NCBI GenBank assembly: GCA_004299705.1
Contig: SCQS01000072.1
Coordinates: 1-32,908, forward strand
Direction: 5' to 3'
Origin: Rhodanobacteraceae bacterium
GTDB lineage: Bacteria; Pseudomonadota; Gammaproteobacteria; Xanthomonadales; Rhodanobacteraceae
Length of the DNA stretch: 32,908 bases
The notes beneath the pieces are model-generated. The model searched no databases. It was not told where the DNA came from and was given only the letters and a program-made list of their open reading frames with translations. Position numbers and translations under genes: made by a program. This document shows, one piece after another, positions 16,059 to 24,107 of this stretch. How positions within the stretch are numbered: position 1 is the stretch's first letter; each line of letters starts with the position of its first letter.

Positions 16059-17468
16059 ATGACCGCCGACCAAGTCCTCGCAACCCTCAAGTCCGAAAAC
16101 ATCGAATTCGTCGACCTGCGCTTCGCCGACATGCGCGGCATCGAGCACCACGTCAGCTTCCCTGCCCATGCGATCGATGCCGATACCTTCGAGGACGGCA
16201 AGATGTTCGACGGTTCGTCCATCACCGGCTGGAAGGGCATCAACGAGTCGGACATGATCCTGATGCCCGATCCCGCCACCGCCCTGATCGATCCGTTCGC
16301 CGCGCACAAGCAGTTGAACATCGTGTGCGACGTGCTGGAGCCGTCCACGATGCAGGCGTACTCGCGCGATCCGCGCTCGATCGCGCGGCGTGCCGAGGCG
16401 TTCCTGAAATCCACCGGCGTCGCCGACACCGCGTTCTTCGGGCCGGAACCGGAATTCTTCATCTTCGACTCGGTGCGCTGGCAGAACGATATGGGCCGCG
16501 TGTTCTATGAAATCGGTTCCGAGGAAGCTTCGTGGGCCTCGCGCTACAAGTACGAGGAAGGCAACCACGGCCACCGGCCCGGCGTGAAGGGCGGCTACTT
16601 CCCGGTACCGCCAGTCGATTCGCTGCACGACCTGCGCGCGGAAATGTGCCAGGTGCTGGAGTCGCTTGGGCAGGTCGTTGAAGTGCACCACCACGAAGTC
16701 GCCAACGCCGGCCAGTGCGAAATCGGCGTGAAGTTCAACACGCTGCTGCACAAGGCCGACGATCTGCAGACCATGAAGTACGTGATCCGCAACGTCGCGC
16801 ACGCTGCGGCCAAGACTGTCACCTTCATGGCGAAACCCGTAGTCGGCGACAACGGTTCGGGCATGCACGTGCACCAGTCGCTCAGCAAGGACGGCAAGAA
16901 CCTGTTCGCGGGCGAGCTCTATGGCGGCTTGTCGCAGCTCGCGCTGTGGTACATCGGCGGCATCTTCAAGCATGCGCGTGCGATCAACGCCTTTTCCAAC
17001 TCCACCACCAACTCCTACAAGCGCCTGGTGCCGGGCTTCGAGGCGCCGGTGATGCTGGCGTACTCGGCGCGCAACCGCTCCGCGTCGTGCCGCATCCCGT
17101 ACGTGTCGAATCCGAAAGGCCGGCGCATCGAGGTGCGTTTTCCCGACCCGATGAATTCGGGCTACCTCACCTTCACCGCACTGATGATGGCCGGGCTGGA
17201 CGGGATTTTGAACAAGACCGATCCCGGCGCGCCGATGGACAAGGATCTCTACGACCTGCCGCCGGAAGAGGAACGCAACATCCCGCAAGTGTGTGCATCG
17301 CTCGACCTTGCGCTGGAAGCGCTGGACCGCGACCGCGAATTCCTGAAGGCCGGCGGCGTGATGAGCGACGATTTCATCGACGCCTACATCGGCGTGAAGA
17401 TGAAGGAAGTCACCGCCTATCGCGCTTCGACCCACCCGCTGGAATATCAGATGTATTACAGCATCTGA
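16059..17468 (+). CDS. glnA: Type I glutamine synthetase GlnA
   Basis: 469 residues, the standard length of the bacterial dodecameric GS-I beta enzyme, which makes glutamine from glutamate, ammonia and ATP. Markers: DGSSITGW (51-58), [12 protein letters not shown], the ATP-site segment [31 protein letters not shown], and the adenylylation site Y398 in DLYDLPPEE. The Tyr implies control by GlnE and GlnB. The ATG at 16059 was chosen for the conserved N-terminus; an earlier ATG at 16020 lies inside the sigma-54 promoter. There is no strong Shine-Dalgarno. It is transcribed from the sigma-54 promoter at 16009. Confidence 0.98.
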   Translation: MTADQVLATLKSENIEFVDLRFADMRGIEHHVSFPAHAIDADTFEDGKMFDGSSITGWKGINESDMILMPDPATALIDPFAAHKQLNIVCDVLEPSTMQAYSRDPRSIARRAEAFLKSTGVADTAFFGPEPEFFIFDSVRWQNDMGRVFYEIGSEEASWASRYKYEEGNHGHRPGVKGGYFPVPPVDSLHDLRAEMCQVLESLGQVVEVHHHEVANAGQCEIGVKFNTLLHKADDLQTMKYVIRNVAHAAAKTVTFMAKPVVGDNGSGMHVHQSLSKDGKNLFAGELYGGLSQLALWYIGGIFKHARAINAFSNSTTNSYKRLVPGFEAPVMLAYSARNRSASCRIPYVSNPKGRRIEVRFPDPMNSGYLTFTALMMAGLDGILNKTDPGAPMDKDLYDLPPEEERNIPQVCASLDLALEALDRDREFLKAGGVMSDDFIDAYIGVKMKEVTAYRASTHPLEYQMYYSI

Positions 17469-17477
17469 CGCGCTGTT

Positions 17478-17508
17478 GCGCCGTCTTCCACTCCGGGGGA
17501 GGCGGCGC
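17478..17508 (+). terminator. Candidate glnA terminator hairpin
   Basis: GCGCCG (17478-17483) pairs with CGGCGC (17503-17508), and TCTTCC (17484-17489) with GGGGGA (17495-17500) using two G-T pairs, leaving a 5-nt loop and a 2-nt bulge. It begins 9 nt after the glnA stop. There is no following T-run, so intrinsic termination would be weak. Confidence 0.4.
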
Positions 17509-17588
17509 GCTGCGCTGGAGTGAGGGCGCGGCGCATCCCGAATCTGCATGTATGCAAGCGGCACCACATCGAGAAGGGAACAGCGGGC

Positions 17589-18071
17589 ATGATCCGCGCC
17601 GCAACCAGTGCGGACGCACCCGCCATCTGCGCGATCTACAACCATTACGTCACGAACACGATCGTGACATTCGAGGAACGACCGGTCACGCACTCCGAGA
17701 TGCGGTCACGAGTCGATGCCGTGCTGGAAAAGTTTCCATGGCTGGTGCTGGAGTGCGACGGCCTGGTCGCCGGCTACGCCTGCGCCACTCCTTGGAAGCC
17801 GCGCAGCGGTTACCGCTTCTCCACTGAAACGTCGGTCTACCTTGCATCCACATACACCGGGCGCGGGTTCGGTTCCGCGTTGTACGCAAGCCTGCTCGAC
17901 AACCTCCGCACGCGCCACATCCATTGCGTAATCGGTGGTATCGCACTGCCCAATCCCGCCAGCGTGGCCTTGCACGAGAAGCTCGGCTTCGCGAAAGTGG
18001 CGCATTTCCGCGAGAACGGTTTCAAGTCAGGCCGCTGGATCGAAGTGGCCTATTGGCAGCGCCTGTTCTGA
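17589..18071 (+). CDS. Phosphinothricin / methionine-sulfoximine type N-acetyltransferase (GNAT)
   Basis: 160 residues. The family (PAT/Bar, MnaT/YncA) transfers acetyl from acetyl-CoA to the amino group of phosphinothricin, methionine sulfone or methionine sulfoximine, all inhibitors of glutamine synthetase. Markers: IRAATSADAPAICAIYNHYV, the TFEERP segment, and the acetyl-CoA loop YTGRGFGSALYASLL (about 91-105), followed by NPASVALHEKLGF. The ATG at 17589 gives the usual MIRAAT start; GAAGGG lies upstream. It sits directly behind glnA, 120 nt away, on the same strand. The exact substrate is not settled by sequence. Confidence 0.88.
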   Translation: MIRAATSADAPAICAIYNHYVTNTIVTFEERPVTHSEMRSRVDAVLEKFPWLVLECDGLVAGYACATPWKPRSGYRFSTETSVYLASTYTGRGFGSALYASLLDNLRTRHIHCVIGGIALPNPASVALHEKLGFAKVAHFRENGFKSGRWIEVAYWQRLF

Positions 18072-18155
18072 TCCGCCGGCAGCGCACGCCCACCGCGTCG
18101 GCTTGCGGCGCGCGATCGCGCGTCCATAATTGAACGGCGCGATGGTTGATTCCGA

Positions 18156-18812
18156 ATGTCCGCTTCCCTGCCCCTCTTCGACACCACGACACCCACCGAC
18201 GCCCGCGAAGAACTCGCGCCCGGCGCGTGGGTGTTGCGCGGTTTCGCGCTCGAGCGCGCCCATGCATTGCTGCACGAAATCGAACACATCGCTGCACGCT
18301 CGCCGTTTCGTCATCTGCTGACGCCTGGTGGCAAGACGATGTCGGTGGCGATGACGAATTGCGGAAACGTGGGCTGGTTCAGTGACGGGCGCGGCTACCG
18401 CTACACCGAAGCCGATCCTGAAACCGGCAATTCATGGCCTGCAATGCCCGACGTTTTCCTGCGGCTTGCGGGCAACGCCGCCCGCGCAGCCGGCTTCGAC
18501 GGCTACGCGCCGGACGTCTGCCTGATCAACCGCTACGAGGTCGGCACCCGCCTCACCCTGCACCGCGACCACGACGAACGCGACCGCCGCGCGCCGATCG
18601 TGTCGGTATCGCTGGGTTTGCCGGCAACCTTCTTGTGGGGCGGGCTTGCACGCAGCGACCCGCAGCGACGCATCCCGCTCGGTCATGGCGACGTGGTGGT
18701 CTGGGGCGGCCCGTCGCGGATGCGCTATCACGGCGTGCTGCCGATCAAGGATGGCGAGCACCCGCTGAGCGGATCGCGTCGCTTCAACCTGACCTTCCGG
18801 ACCGCGCGTTGA
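18156..18812 (+). CDS. alkB: DNA oxidative demethylase AlkB
   Basis: 218 residues. AlkB is an Fe(II)/2-oxoglutarate dioxygenase that removes alkyl groups such as 1-methyladenine and 3-methylcytosine from DNA and RNA. Iron ligands are H136 and D138 (LHRDHDE) and H192 (YHGV). The 2-oxoglutarate arginines are R209 and R215 in RFNLTFR. NRYEVGTRLTLHRD and VVWGGPSRMRYHGV are diagnostic. A CATAAT -10 lies at 18125-18130, 25 nt before the ATG. No Ada-type site was recognised. It lies between the acetyltransferase and ntrB, all on the same strand. Confidence 0.95.
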   Translation: MSASLPLFDTTTPTDAREELAPGAWVLRGFALERAHALLHEIEHIAARSPFRHLLTPGGKTMSVAMTNCGNVGWFSDGRGYRYTEADPETGNSWPAMPDVFLRLAGNAARAAGFDGYAPDVCLINRYEVGTRLTLHRDHDERDRRAPIVSVSLGLPATFLWGGLARSDPQRRIPLGHGDVVVWGGPSRMRYHGVLPIKDGEHPLSGSRRFNLTFRTAR

Positions 18813-18814
18813 GA

Positions 18815-18843
18815 TTGCCGAGACCCGCTTTTCGCACTAGATT
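18815..18843 (+). promoter_or_regulatory. ntrBC promoter (leaderless type)
   Basis: TTGCCG (18815-18820), an exact 17-nt spacer and TAGATT (18838-18843) end 6 nt before the ntrB ATG at 18850. The start site would be at the ATG. The -35 begins 3 nt after the alkB stop. This would give ntrBC its own transcript independent of glnA. Confidence 0.5.
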
Positions 18844-18849
18844 GGTGCA

Positions 18850-19872
18850 ATGTCCCGCACCAACCCGGCCTTCGAGTTGATTGATGCGCTGGCGACGGGC
18901 GTCGCCTGGCTGGATGCGGCCTTGCGGCTGACCTCCGCGAACCCCGCCTTCGCGGAACACACCGGCTTCGGGCAATCGCGCCTCAAGGGCCAGACCCTGG
19001 AAGCGCTGGCACCGGATGGCAAGCACCTGCACGAACTGGCGTTGCGGGCGCGCAACGAAGGCAGCGCGACCACCCTCCGCGATGCGGCGCTCTGCGCGAT
19101 GCCGGGCCACGAAACCCGACTCGATTTCACGTTGACGCCCCACGCGGACGGCGTGCTGGTCGAGGTGCATCCGGCCGCGGCCACCGCGGGCACCACGCGC
19201 GTATCCGAATCACTGCGCGGCTTCGCCCACGAAATCCGCAATCCCTTGGCTGCGATTTCTGGCGCGGCGCAATTGCTGGAACAGCACGCGGGCGATGCGC
19301 GGCAACGCGAACTCACGCAGTTGATCCGCGATGAAGCGGCACGCTTGGCGACGTTGACCGAACGGCTGCTCGGCAAGCGCAGCATGATGGCCACGCGCGC
19401 GGTCAACGTGCATGCCGTGCTGGAGCGCGTCGCGGAATTGCTGGGGGCCGAACATCCCGGCACCACGATCGTGCGTGACTACGACCCCAGCCTGCCCGCC
19501 TGGCACGGCGACCCCGATCGGCTGGTGCAGGCACTGCTGAACCTCGCGCGCAACGCGGTCGAGGCCAATGCAAAACGGCTCATCCTGCGCAGCCGCGCCG
19601 AAGCCGGTTGGCGCGACACGCACGGCCAGCGCGTGCCGGCATTGCGCATCGAAGTCGAGGACGACGGCGACGGCGTACCGGCTGCAATCGCAGCGACGCT
19701 GTTCGAGCCGATGGTCTCGGGACGCGCGGACGGCACCGGCCTGGGCCTGTCGCTGGCGCGCGAGATCGCGCGTGAGCACGGCGGCGAGCTGACCCATCAA
19801 GCGCGCACGCGCGGCGCGTGCTTCGTGCTGCTGCTGCCACGCAATCATCGCGCGCGGGAGGAACCGGCATGA
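18850..19872 (+). CDS. ntrB: Nitrogen regulation sensor kinase NtrB (GlnL)
   Basis: 340 residues, cytoplasmic. A PAS-type N-terminal domain (about 1-110, AWLDAALRLTSANPAFAEHTGF) is followed by HisKA with H127 (FAHEIRNPLAAISGAAQLLE) and an ATPase domain: N-box NLARNAVEAN, DDGDGVP, and the GTGLGLSLAREI G2 box. The segment FEPMVSGRADGTGLGL is NtrB-type. NtrB phosphorylates NtrC under nitrogen limitation, under PII control. There is no membrane segment. The ATG lies 6 nt after a -10 hexamer, so a leaderless transcript is likely. Its stop overlaps the ntrC start by ATGA. Confidence 0.93.
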   Translation: MSRTNPAFELIDALATGVAWLDAALRLTSANPAFAEHTGFGQSRLKGQTLEALAPDGKHLHELALRARNEGSATTLRDAALCAMPGHETRLDFTLTPHADGVLVEVHPAAATAGTTRVSESLRGFAHEIRNPLAAISGAAQLLEQHAGDARQRELTQLIRDEAARLATLTERLLGKRSMMATRAVNVHAVLERVAELLGAEHPGTTIVRDYDPSLPAWHGDPDRLVQALLNLARNAVEANAKRLILRSRAEAGWRDTHGQRVPALRIEVEDDGDGVPAAIAATLFEPMVSGRADGTGLGLSLAREIAREHGGELTHQARTRGACFVLLLPRNHRAREEPA

Positions 19873-21272
19873 ACGAGTTGTGGATTGTCGACGACGACCG
19901 CGGTGTGCGTTTCGTGCTGGCGACGGCGCTGCGCGATGCCGGCCATGCGGTCACTGAGTTCACGAGCGCCGAAGACGCGCAACGCGCGCTGCGCCGCAAT
20001 CCGCCCGCACTCCTGATTTGCGATGTTCGCTTGCCCGGTGCCGATGGTTTGGCGCTGTTGCGCGAAACGAAAGCGGCGCATCCATCGCTGCCGGTGATCG
20101 TGATGAGCGCGTTCACCGACGTCGCGACCACCGCGGCGGCTTATCGCGAAGGCGCGGCGGATTATCTGCCCAAGCCCTTCGACCTGGCCCAGGCAACCGC
20201 AGCGGTGCGGCGCGCATTGAGCGAATCGCCGCAGGCCGATACCGCCGTGCACGAAGCGATCCCACCTCACGCCCTGCTGGGCGAAAGCCCGCCGATGCGC
20301 GAAGTCTTCCGGCTGATCGGGCGGGTCGCCGCGAGCGATTTGAACGTGCTGATCACCGGCGAAACCGGCACCGGCAAGGAACTGGTGGCGCGTGCGCTGC
20401 ACGAGGAAAGTGCGCGCCGCGCGCGACCGTTCGTCGCACTCAACACCGCCGCGATTCCCGCGGAACTGCTGGAATCGGAGCTGTTCGGCCACGAGGCCGG
20501 CGCCTTCACCGGCGCGCAGCGGCGCATGGCCGGGCGCTTCGAGCAGGCCGACGGCGGCACGCTGTTCCTGGATGAAATCGGCGACATGCCGCTGGCCTTG
20601 CAGACCCGCTTGTTGCGGGTGCTCGCGGGCGGCGAGTTCTACCGCGTGGGCGGGCGCGAGCTGATCCGCAGCGAGGTGCGCGTGCTGGCGGCCACGCACC
20701 AGGATCTGGATGCGAAAGTCGCGCGCGGCGAATTTCGCGCCGACCTGATGCACCGCCTCGACGTGTTGCGCATCCACTTGCCGGCGTTGCGCGAACGGCG
20801 CGCGGACATTCCGTTGTTGGCGAAGCGGTTTCTGGCGACCACCGCACGCAAATTGAAATTGCCGGAAAAACGCTTCACCCAGACGGCGCTGGATACGCTG
20901 AAGAAGCGCGATTTCCCGGGCAACGTGCGGCAACTGGAAAACCTGTGCCGCCGTCTGGCCGTGGTCGCACCCGGCGCGACGATCCGGCGCGAGGATCTGG
21001 ACGAAGCCGAAGCACGCGCGGGCACGCCGGTGGCAGGCGCGGCACTGCCTTGGGAATCTGCGCTGCGGGGCTGGGTCGATGCGGAACTTGCCGCGGGCAG
21101 CGACGACCTGCACGCGCGGGCGCGTGAACGTTTCGACCGGGTACTGCTGGATGCGGCGCTGGCGGCGCATGACGGACATCGGCAAAACGCGGCCAGGGCC
21201 TTGGGCTTGGGTCGCAATACGCTGACGCGCAAGCTGGGCAGTTCACGCAAGAGCCTGGACTCGAAAAAATAG
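19869..21272 (+). CDS. ntrC: Nitrogen regulation response regulator NtrC (GlnG)
   Basis: 467 residues. REC domain with D52 (ICDVRLPGADG) and K102, then a sigma-54-activating AAA+ domain: Walker A GETGTGKE (164-171), the sigma-54 contact loop GAFTGA (211-216), Walker B TLFLDEIGD (231-239), and RRLA after NVRQLENL. A C-terminal Fis-type helix-turn-helix (about 435-460, HRQNAARALGLGRNTLTRKL) binds enhancers. The ATG at 19869 overlaps the ntrB TGA (ATGA), indicating coupling; an earlier in-frame ATG lies inside ntrB. The probable target in this window is the glnA sigma-54 promoter. Confidence 0.95.
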   Translation: MNELWIVDDDRGVRFVLATALRDAGHAVTEFTSAEDAQRALRRNPPALLICDVRLPGADGLALLRETKAAHPSLPVIVMSAFTDVATTAAAYREGAADYLPKPFDLAQATAAVRRALSESPQADTAVHEAIPPHALLGESPPMREVFRLIGRVAASDLNVLITGETGTGKELVARALHEESARRARPFVALNTAAIPAELLESELFGHEAGAFTGAQRRMAGRFEQADGGTLFLDEIGDMPLALQTRLLRVLAGGEFYRVGGRELIRSEVRVLAATHQDLDAKVARGEFRADLMHRLDVLRIHLPALRERRADIPLLAKRFLATTARKLKLPEKRFTQTALDTLKKRDFPGNVRQLENLCRRLAVVAPGATIRREDLDEAEARAGTPVAGAALPWESALRGWVDAELAAGSDDLHARARERFDRVLLDAALAAHDGHRQNAARALGLGRNTLTRKLGSSRKSLDSKK

Positions 21273-21345
21273 CTTGGTCATTCCGGGCCGTCCGCGATAA
21301 AGCTGTGGATAGCCCCGAACGACGTGGATGTTGTTACGCTTTCCC

Positions 21346-21401
21346 GAGTTCCAAGTTCCAAGTTCCGAGTTGCGAGTTCCAAGTTCCGAGTTGCGAGTTC
21401 C
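21346..21401. repeat. Eight tandem heptamers (RAGTTSC)
   Basis: Eight consecutive 7-bp units: GAGTTCC, AAGTTCC, AAGTTCC, GAGTTGC, GAGTTCC, AAGTTCC, GAGTTGC, GAGTTCC, ending 3 nt before the ATG of the next gene. On the minus strand the unit is GGAACTN. Tandem heptamers of this general style are known between genes in Xanthomonas relatives. A short related pair, GGGAATA twice, occurs at 31115-31128. Confidence 0.9.
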
Positions 21402-21404
21402 GAC

Positions 21405-21866
21405 ATGCCCATCTCCATACGTACCGCCACGCCCGATGACATTCCGTTCCTCGTCGACTGCAACGCCGCGATGGCGCTGGAAACCGAATACAAGACACTC
21501 GATCGGGAGGTTTTGACGCGCGGCACCCATGCGGTGTTCGACGATCCCCGCCGCGGGTTTTACCTCGTCGCCGAACGCGACGGCAAACTCGCCGGCTGTC
21601 TGCTCATCACCTACGAATGGAGCGACTGGCGCTGCGGCGACTGGTGGTGGTTCCAGAGCGTATACGTGACTCTGGAGTCCCGACGCGGCGGCGTGTTTCG
21701 CGCGCTGTATGCCGAAGTCGAACGCCGCGCACGCGCGGCCGGCGCGGTCGGGCTGCGTTTGTACGTCGAGCGTGACAACGCGCGCGCGCAGCAAACCTAT
21801 GTGTCATTGGGCATGGAAGAGGAACCGTACAAGATGTTGCGACGCGGATTCATCGACTTCGTGTAG
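21405..21866 (+). CDS. GNAT-family N-acetyltransferase
   Basis: 153 residues. A single GNAT fold: SIRTATPDDIPFLVDCNAAMALETE at the N-terminus, FYLVAERDGKLAGCLLITYEWSDWR in the middle, the acetyl-CoA region QSVYVTLESRRGGVFRALY (about 84-103), and NARAQQTYVSLGMEEEPY near the end. The substrate is unknown; the closest general type is the RimI-like small acetyltransferases. The start at 21405 was chosen for homology. An upstream ATG (21324) would read through the heptamer repeat into SSKFRVA-type repeats. No Shine-Dalgarno precedes either. Its TAG stop lies in the left arm of an inverted repeat. Confidence 0.8.
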   Translation: MPISIRTATPDDIPFLVDCNAAMALETEYKTLDREVLTRGTHAVFDDPRRGFYLVAERDGKLAGCLLITYEWSDWRCGDWWWFQSVYVTLESRRGGVFRALYAEVERRARAAGAVGLRLYVERDNARAQQTYVSLGMEEEPYKMLRRGFIDFV

Positions 21867-21931
21867 GCGCGGGCCACGCCCGCGACGGGACCATTGCAGC
21901 CTCGGGCAATCGCGGGCATGGCCGCACCTAC
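21863..21931. repeat. REP-like imperfect inverted repeat at GNAT gene end
   Basis: The arm at 21863-21885 (GTAGGCGCGGGCC...) is complementary, with two substitutions and one indel, to 21910-21931. As with the element after fosX, the upstream gene's TAG stop is provided by the leading GTAGG. The right arm runs into a TACAAT -10 (21929-21934) that could serve the thiolase gene. Confidence 0.65.
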
Positions 21932-21934
21932 AAT
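21929..21934 (+). promoter_or_regulatory. -10 element of the thiolase gene
   Basis: TACAAT at 21929-21934 precedes a leader of about 20 nt containing AGGAG (21949-21953), 8 nt before the ATG at 21962. The hexamer overlaps the end of the inverted repeat, so the repeat may supply part of the promoter. Confidence 0.45.
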
Positions 21935-21961
21935 GAAACAAAACCGCCAGGAGCCCACGAA

Positions 21962-23245
21962 ATGATCCCCCAAACCCGCCGCGTCGCCGTGCTGGGTGGC
22001 GTGCGCATTCCGTTCTGCAAGCGCGACACCGCGTATGCCGACCTCGGCAACTTCGGGATGTCGGTGGAAGTGCTTGGCGCGCTGGTCGAAAAGTTCGGCC
22101 TGCATGGCTTGGAGCTGGGCGAAGTCGCGTTCGGCGCGGTGATGAAGCATCCGGCCGACTGGAACCTCGCGCACGAGGCGCTGCAATCGTCCGGGCTGGC
22201 GATGACCACGCCCGGCTTCACCACCGCGCGCGCCTGCGGCACCTCGCTGGACAACGCGATCCTGATCGCGCAGAAGATCGCGACCGGCCAGATCGAGGTC
22301 GGCATCGGTGGTGGTTCGGACACCACCAGCCAGGTGCCCCTGACCTATTCCAACCGTCTCCAGCAACGCCTGCTGGACTTGAACCGCGCAAAGACCCTTG
22401 GGCAGAAATTGCGCGCCGCCACGCGCGGCTTCCATCTGCGCGAACTGAAACCGCAAGTACCGGGCGTGGTCGAGCCGCGCACCGGGCTGTCGATGGGTCA
22501 ACACTGCGAGAAAATGGCGCGCGAATGGCAGATCGGCCGCGCCGAGCAGGATCAGTGGGCACTGGAAAGCCACGGGAAGCTCGCGGCCGCCTATGACGCG
22601 GGCTTCTTCGGGGATCTGGTGATCCCGTTCCGCGGTGTAGCGCGCGACAACCTGCTGCGCGCAAACACCACGCTGGAGAAACTCGCGGCCTTGAAACCCG
22701 CGTTCGACAAGTTTTCCGGCAAGGGCACGCTGACCGCCGGCAATTCATCCGCGCTCTCCGACGGTGCCGCGGCCGCGTTGCTGGCCAGCGAAGGCTGGGC
22801 GCGGGCGCGCAAGCTGCCGGTGCTGGCGTATCTCACCGACGCGGAAGTCGCGGGCGTCGATTACGTGCACGGCGAGGGACTGTTGATGGCACCCACCATC
22901 GCCGTGCCGCGGCTGCTGCAGCGCGCCGGCTTGAAGCTGCAGGATTTCGATTTCTACGAAATCCACGAAGCCTTCGCGGCGCAGGTGCTGTGCCAGTTGC
23001 GCGCGTGGGAATCGGCGGATTACTGCAAGAATCGCCTCGGGCTGGACGCGCCGCTGGGTACGATCGACCCGGCCAAAATCAACGTCAACGGTTCAAGTCT
23101 GGCAACCGGTCACCCGTTCGCGGCAACCGGCGCGCGGATCGTGGCGACGCTGGCGAAACTGCTGGCGCAGAAAGGCGCCGGACGCGGCTTGATTTCGATC
23201 TGCACCGCGGGCGGGATGGGGGTCGTCGCGATTCTGGAGCGCTGA
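21962..23245 (+). CDS. Thiolase (acetyl-CoA C-acetyltransferase, FadI-like)
   Basis: 427 residues. It joins or splits acyl-CoA thioesters, either the last step of beta-oxidation or acetoacetyl-CoA formation. The acyl-accepting cysteine is C92 (ARACGTSLDN). Catalytic H335 (EIHEAFAAQ), H384 (LATGHPFAATGAR) and C414 (CTAGGMG) are all present. The length is longer than biosynthetic thiolases (about 390) and fits the FadI-type subgroup. No fadJ/fadB partner is adjacent, so the pathway is not settled. AGGAG lies 8 nt before the ATG. Confidence 0.9.
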   Translation: MIPQTRRVAVLGGVRIPFCKRDTAYADLGNFGMSVEVLGALVEKFGLHGLELGEVAFGAVMKHPADWNLAHEALQSSGLAMTTPGFTTARACGTSLDNAILIAQKIATGQIEVGIGGGSDTTSQVPLTYSNRLQQRLLDLNRAKTLGQKLRAATRGFHLRELKPQVPGVVEPRTGLSMGQHCEKMAREWQIGRAEQDQWALESHGKLAAAYDAGFFGDLVIPFRGVARDNLLRANTTLEKLAALKPAFDKFSGKGTLTAGNSSALSDGAAAALLASEGWARARKLPVLAYLTDAEVAGVDYVHGEGLLMAPTIAVPRLLQRAGLKLQDFDFYEIHEAFAAQVLCQLRAWESADYCKNRLGLDAPLGTIDPAKINVNGSSLATGHPFAATGARIVATLAKLLAQKGAGRGLISICTAGGMGVVAILER

Positions 23246-23273
23246 AACAAGGCGGGCGCCGCAAAGCCTATGT

Positions 23274-23396
23274 CGTCATTCCGGACGCGGCGTAGACGCG
23301 ATCCGGAATCCATCTTGGTCCTGCCAATGCTGATGCATGCGGAAATAGATTCCGGGTTCCGTTCGCGATGAATCTGCGAACGGCCCCGGAATGACG
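23274..23396. repeat. Double-hairpin dispersed repeat (copy 1)
   Basis: A 123-bp element with perfect 11-bp ends: CGTCATTCCGG (23274-23284) and CCGGAATGACG (23386-23396). The left part folds through ATTCCGGA (23278-23285) with TCCGGAAT (23302-23309). The right part folds through ATTCCGGG (23349-23356) with CCCGGAAT (23385-23392), enclosing an 8-bp hairpin, CCGTTCGC (23359-23366) with GCGAACGG (23376-23383). The left 36 bp recur at 31137-31172 with two differences. No gene is visible in 23246-23431. Confidence 0.85.
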
Positions 23397-23431
23397 AAAC
23401 TCGAATTTTTCGCCGGGATTTGTTCCGACAC

Positions 23432-24004
23432 TCAGCTGATCTTGAAAAGTGTCGGCTGCCACGCACCGCTAGCGTAGGATTCGCTGCGGCGACGGCGCAT
23501 CAGGGCGATGGTTTCTGCGGCGCGGGCTTCGGCCCAGTCCATGCGCTGCACGCCCAGCTTCGCGGGATCCACGCCACGGTGTTCCGCTTCGTCCGCGCGC
23601 CATTCGCAGAAATCGTCGTAGGCTTCGATTTCGTGGCTGAGGTCGCGGCGGCACAACTCAATCATGATGGCGTCGTCGAGGAAGCCCAGCACCGGCACGT
23701 CGTCGGGAATCGCGTCGTTGGGATCGGCGAGGTAGGCCAGCGCGGCCAGCACGCGATGCTGATCCTCGGTCGGCAGGTTGAAGCCGACGTCGCGTGTCAT
23801 CGCGATCAGCGACTCCACGCTGCCGATGCGTTCGGCGATGAACGGCGGGACGTGGTTGCCGCGGGTCTTGTCCAGCAGCTCCTGCGCCGCGGCGATGATG
23901 GCGTCCGGGTTCTGGCCCTTGATCGACGCCTCGACGTCGCGCATGCCCTTGACGAAAAACTGCAGGTCGTCGTCGCTCAACTGGATGTTGATGTCCATGG
24001 GCAT
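23432..24004 (-). CDS. DUF1232 (YkvA-like) protein
   Basis: 190 residues. The YALADPNDAIPDDVPVLGFLDDA-type block near the middle (here LAYLADPNDAIPDD and VPVLGFLDDAIMIELC) is the DUF1232 signature, found in YkvA. Function is unknown. The rest is acidic and helical (ELCRRDLSHEIEAYDDFCEWRADEAEH). In many DUF1232 proteins the block is membrane-associated, but here there is no clear membrane segment. The start could be the ATG at 24004 or one two codons later; GAGG lies about 7 nt before the first. It is the last gene of a minus-strand run beginning near 28108. Confidence 0.75.
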   Translation of the reverse strand: MPMDINIQLSDDDLQFFVKGMRDVEASIKGQNPDAIIAAAQELLDKTRGNHVPPFIAERIGSVESLIAMTRDVGFNLPTEDQHRVLAALAYLADPNDAIPDDVPVLGFLDDAIMIELCRRDLSHEIEAYDDFCEWRADEAEHRGVDPAKLGVQRMDWAEARAAETIALMRRRRSESYASGAWQPTLFKIS

Positions 24005-24107
24005 GGCGGAATCCTCGATCAGGGCGGCTGGATTCGCCAGCCTACCGATCGGCCATCGCGGCGTCAATCAGTGTCCCCGACACCATCCCCGGGGCGCTGC
24101 GGCCCCC

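Noticed and set aside
21346-21401. CRISPR-like repeat
   Set aside because: The units are contiguous 7-mers with no spacers, and no cas genes are nearby.
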